Shown in pieces: positions 62,011 to 64,000 of a stretch of DNA of 64,000 nt (the first letter of the stretch is position 1; every line of letters starts with the position of its first letter). The notes under the pieces are model-generated. The model had not been told where the DNA came from. It worked only from the letters and a program-made list of their open reading frames with translations, and ran no database searches. The stretch covers positions 2,514,501 to 2,578,500 of the forward strand of contig NZ_CP108494.1 of assembly GCF_041435435.1 (NCBI RefSeq), given 5' to 3'. Position numbers and translations under genes: made by a program. Origin of the DNA: Streptomyces sp. NBC_01241. GTDB lineage: Bacteria; Actinomycetota; Actinomycetes; Streptomycetales; Streptomycetaceae.

Positions 62011-62461
62011 GCCACGCCTCGTCCGGTCCGTCCGCCGCCTTCCCGGACAGGCACTCGAACCACACCGTCTTGCCGGTGCCGTCGCGGCGCGGTTCCGCGC
62101 CCCAGCGGTCGGTGACGGCGTCGACGAGGACCAGCCCCCTCCCGCCCTCGTCGAGGGCATCACCCAGTACCGCGCGGGGCAGTTCCGGGCAACCGTCCGC
62201 GACCTCGACCCGCACGCCCCCGGCCGGGAGCAGGAAGATGAGCGTCTGGCAACGGCGGCCGGGGACGTGCCGTACGACATTGGCGATCAGTTCGGTGAGC
62301 GCCAGCTCCGCCGCGTCGGCCACGTCGAGAAGCCCCCAGCCGGTGAGGTAGAGGCGCAGGATGCGGCGCAGATGCCTGGCCGAGTGCTCGCCCAGCGCGA
62401 AGTCGGCGCGGTAGGTCGCCTCCAGCGAGTCGTCGGCCTGCGGATCAATTACGTGATTCAT
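61970..62461 (-). CDS. HATPase_c_2 protein, anti-sigma-factor/RsbW-like
   Basis: The 163-aa product has the GHKL ATPase motifs: ALTELIANVVRHV (N box), VRVEVADGCPELP (G1) and EGGRGLVLVDAVTDRWG (G2). Such proteins in Streptomyces are anti-sigma kinases or stand-alone switch proteins. ATG 62461 is the start. It is divergent from a DUF5753 regulator. HATPase, DUF5753 HTH and DUF397 genes recur as a set in Streptomyces, and this is one example. Confidence 0.87.
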   Translation of the reverse strand: MNHVIDPQADDSLEATYRADFALGEHSARHLRRILRLYLTGWGLLDVADAAELALTELIANVVRHVPGRRCQTLIFLLPAGGVRVEVADGCPELPRAVLGDALDEGGRGLVLVDAVTDRWGAEPRRDGTGKTVWFECLSGKAADGPDEAWLSGRNGAPRAPRP

Positions 62462-62548
62462 GTCACCAGAGTGCAGCGGCGCGATTACGCTCGGCTACGT
62501 ACGGAAACGAACGCCGCGAGGCGTTGAACGCCGGAGGTGCCCCCCGCC

Positions 62549-63397
62549 GTGGCCAACATTCAGACTCTCGATCCCAGCGCCTCCCCGTTGGACTACTACG
62601 GCTGGGAGCTGCGCCGCCAGAGAGAGGCCCACAACCTCAAACAGGGGCAGCTCGGCGACATCATCTTCTGCACCGGCTCTCTGATCGGCCAGATCGAGAC
62701 GACGAAGAAGATCCCCACCCGCGACTTCTCCGAGCGGGTGGACGCGGCACTCGGCACGGACGGCGTGTTCTCGCGCCTCGTCGGCCTGGTCCTGCGCAGC
62801 CAGCTGCCGACCTGGTTCCAGCCGTACGCGGACATGGAGGCCCGTGCGGCGTACATCTCCACGTACCAGGCGCAGTTGGTGTACGGGCTGTTGCAGACGG
62901 AGGAGTACGCGCGGGCGGTACTGGCCACCGGCATGCCGGACGACCTCGAAAACCTGGTGGCGGCCCGGATCGAGCGTCAGCGGATCCTGGAGCGGGAACG
63001 GCCGCCGCTCGCCTGGGCCATTCTCGACGAGGCGGTGCTGCACCGGCCGATAGGAGGCTGTGAGGTCATGCGGAACCAACTCGCTCGCCTGTTGGAGTAC
63101 GTCGACCACCGGTGGATGCGGATCCAGGTGATGCCCTTCGCGGCCGGTCAACACGCAAGCCTGGACGGCGCGTTCAATCTCCTGCGCTTCGACGACGACC
63201 CCGACATCGTCTACACGGAGGACATCGTTTCCGGCCATATGACCGCCAATCCCGACACCCTCAGAGAGGCCTCACTCCGATACGCTCATTTGCAGGCCGC
63301 CGCCCTCTCTGTTGAGGACTCCGCGGCCCTGATCACCCGCGTGATGGAGGAGCGTTATGGAGACCGGTCCCGACCTGAAGAACGCGCGGTGGCGTAA
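62549..63397 (+). CDS. Helix-turn-helix regulator with DUF5753 (Scr1-type) domain
   Basis: The 282-aa product has an N-terminal XRE HTH (YYGWELRRQREAHNLKQGQLGDIIFCTGSLIGQIETTKKIPTRDF in overlapping parts) and DUF5753 (residues about 90-280: WFQPYADMEARAAYISTYQAQLVYGLLQTEEYARAVL and later HRWMRIQVMPFAAGQHASLDGAFNLLRF). GTG 62549 lies 11 bases after GGAGG. Its 3' end overlaps the DUF397 gene by 41 bases. Such pairs act as regulator and antagonist modules. Confidence 0.9.
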   Translation: MANIQTLDPSASPLDYYGWELRRQREAHNLKQGQLGDIIFCTGSLIGQIETTKKIPTRDFSERVDAALGTDGVFSRLVGLVLRSQLPTWFQPYADMEARAAYISTYQAQLVYGLLQTEEYARAVLATGMPDDLENLVAARIERQRILERERPPLAWAILDEAVLHRPIGGCEVMRNQLARLLEYVDHRWMRIQVMPFAAGQHASLDGAFNLLRFDDDPDIVYTEDIVSGHMTANPDTLREASLRYAHLQAAALSVEDSAALITRVMEERYGDRSRPEERAVA

Positions 63398-63623
63398 GTC
63401 GAGTTACAGCGGAAGCACCGGCGGCGACTGCGTCGAGTGCACTGTGACCGGCAGCGCGGCCTGGCGTAAGTCAAGCTACAGCGGAAACACCGGCGGCGAA
63501 TGCGTCGAGGTGGCCGACGGCCTCCCCTGCGCCGTCCCCGTCCGCGACAGCAAGAACCCGGACGGCCCCGTCATGACCGTCGGGGCCGACGCCTGGCAGA
63601 GCTTCGTGGACGGGCTCCGCTGA
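63357..63623 (+). CDS. DUF397 protein with an internal duplication
   Basis: The 88-aa product carries two copies of the DUF397 start: WRKSSYSGSTGGDCVE and WRKSSYSGNTGGECVEVADG, 24 residues apart. Ordinary members have one copy and about 60-65 residues. The end (VRDSKNPDGPVMTVGADAWQSFVDGL) is normal. DUF397 is encoded after DUF5753 genes and is thought to bind them. ATG 63357 lies inside the upstream gene. A terminator follows. Confidence 0.92.
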   Translation: METGPDLKNARWRKSSYSGSTGGDCVECTVTGSAAWRKSSYSGNTGGECVEVADGLPCAVPVRDSKNPDGPVMTVGADAWQSFVDGLR

Positions 63624-63650
63624 CGTCACCGGAAGCCCTGTGCGACGGAG

Positions 63651-63688
63651 GGGGCCCGGGACGACCACCCATGGTCGTCCCGAGCCCC
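63651..63688. terminator. Terminator after the DUF397 gene
   Basis: Arms 63651-63667 and 63672-63688 pair over 17 bp with one mismatch around a 4-base loop. The core CGGGACGACCA/TGGTCGTCCCG is perfect. Confidence 0.75.
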
Positions 63689-63760
63689 CTTCCTGTCCCC
63701 CGGGACAGGCGCCCCCGACGCCGTGCCCTCCGCCCCGGGGAACCGCTACGCTCTCCGGCC

Positions 63761-64000
63761 ATGGCCGACATAGTCCGCGCCGCCGCCTCCGACGTCCCGG
63801 CGCTCGCTTCCGTGCTCGCCAGCGCCCATGCCGAGGACCCCGTCTGGTCCTGGCTGATGCCGCACGACCGGGACCGGAGGCTGCGGTTGCTGTTCACCGC
63901 GCATCTGGCGCAGCAGGTTCCGGCGGGCCGGGTGTGGACCGATCCGGACCGCACGGTGGCGGCGGTGTGGGCGGAGCCCGGGCAGTGGAAGCTGCCGGTG
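63761..64000 (+). CDS. GNAT family acetyltransferase (3' end outside window)
   Basis: Eighty codons are present: MADIVRAAASDVPALASVLASAHAEDPVWSWLMPHD and GRVWTDPDRTVAAVWAEPGQWKLPV. An early helix-loop with PVWSWLMP and WAEPG is typical of GNATs of the yfiR/toblerone-like type that act on small amines. The acetyl-CoA loop would lie downstream. ATG 63761 has a TACGCT -10-like element close upstream and may be leaderless. Confidence 0.75.
   Translation, partial: MADIVRAAASDVPALASVLASAHAEDPVWSWLMPHDRDRRLRLLFTAHLAQQVPAGRVWTDPDRTVAAVWAEPGQWKLPV

Overview
The window is high-GC actinobacterial DNA, almost certainly a Streptomyces chromosome. Reasons: third-position G/C bias with long spurious antisense frames, many GTG starts and 4-base start/stop overlaps, DUF397/DUF5753 and DUF1023 families, an E1 pyruvate dehydrogenase of the homodimeric AceE type, and a TerD/TerC stress cluster. 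From memory, the order terD-terD-DUF475...peroxiredoxin-DUF3052-aceE matches a conserved core block of Streptomyces genomes.

Left part (1-21 kb). Two genes of an ECF vitamin/metal transporter are followed by a putative DNA-binding protein and a secreted lipase-like hydrolase. Next is a small steroid-catabolism module: a FadA5-type thiolase divergent from a CYP125-type P450, with a near-perfect KstR-like palindrome between them. Then come an AEC transporter, a GT87/PAP2 membrane enzyme, a GNAT, an MFS pump fused to a winged-helix domain, a HAD phosphatase, a FetB-like permease, a secreted HNH nuclease, a DoxX gene broken by a 23-bp tandem duplication, DedA, and several DUF genes.

Accessory and decaying region (20.7-28.7 kb). 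It holds a nonsense-interrupted gene, an internally deleted MerR gene, the 24-residue ribosomal protein bL37, an orphan phage-type amidase, gene tails (SDR, P-loop protein, two integrase C-termini), a run of 22 C, and a membrane protein/winged-helix pair with its own palindrome. It ends at tRNA-Val(UAC). The last 45 bp of that tRNA, from the anticodon loop to the CCA, are repeated about 1.16 kb away, which marks the attachment sites of a small integrated remnant carrying a zinc-ribbon gene and a large inverted repeat.

Middle (29-47 kb). A DUF4097 lipoprotein, a coiled-coil membrane protein, DUF4383, FmdB and an O-methyltransferase lead to a full Ter stress locus. On the minus strand, a CitE-like lyase, a PRTase-TRSP-StiP-PELOTA polyprotein and a HAD phosphatase form a predicted nucleotide-like metabolite pathway. 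Around them are a proline-rich TerD protein, a TerA-like protein, a DUF475/TerC membrane protein and two classical TerD proteins. AhpE-type peroxiredoxin, DUF3052 and aceE follow.

Right part (47-64 kb). It contains an I36 inhibitor-like secreted protein, a TetR/MFS pair with palindromic operators, two DUF1023 hydrolase paralogues flanking a DUF4429 gene and a NarL-type two-component system, an acyltransferase, a MerR/aldo-keto reductase pair with a 19-bp-spacer promoter, hypothetical genes flanked by a duplicated start region, a serine hydrolase, a HATPase anti-sigma-like protein, a DUF5753/DUF397 pair with an internally duplicated DUF397, and a truncated GNAT at the window edge.
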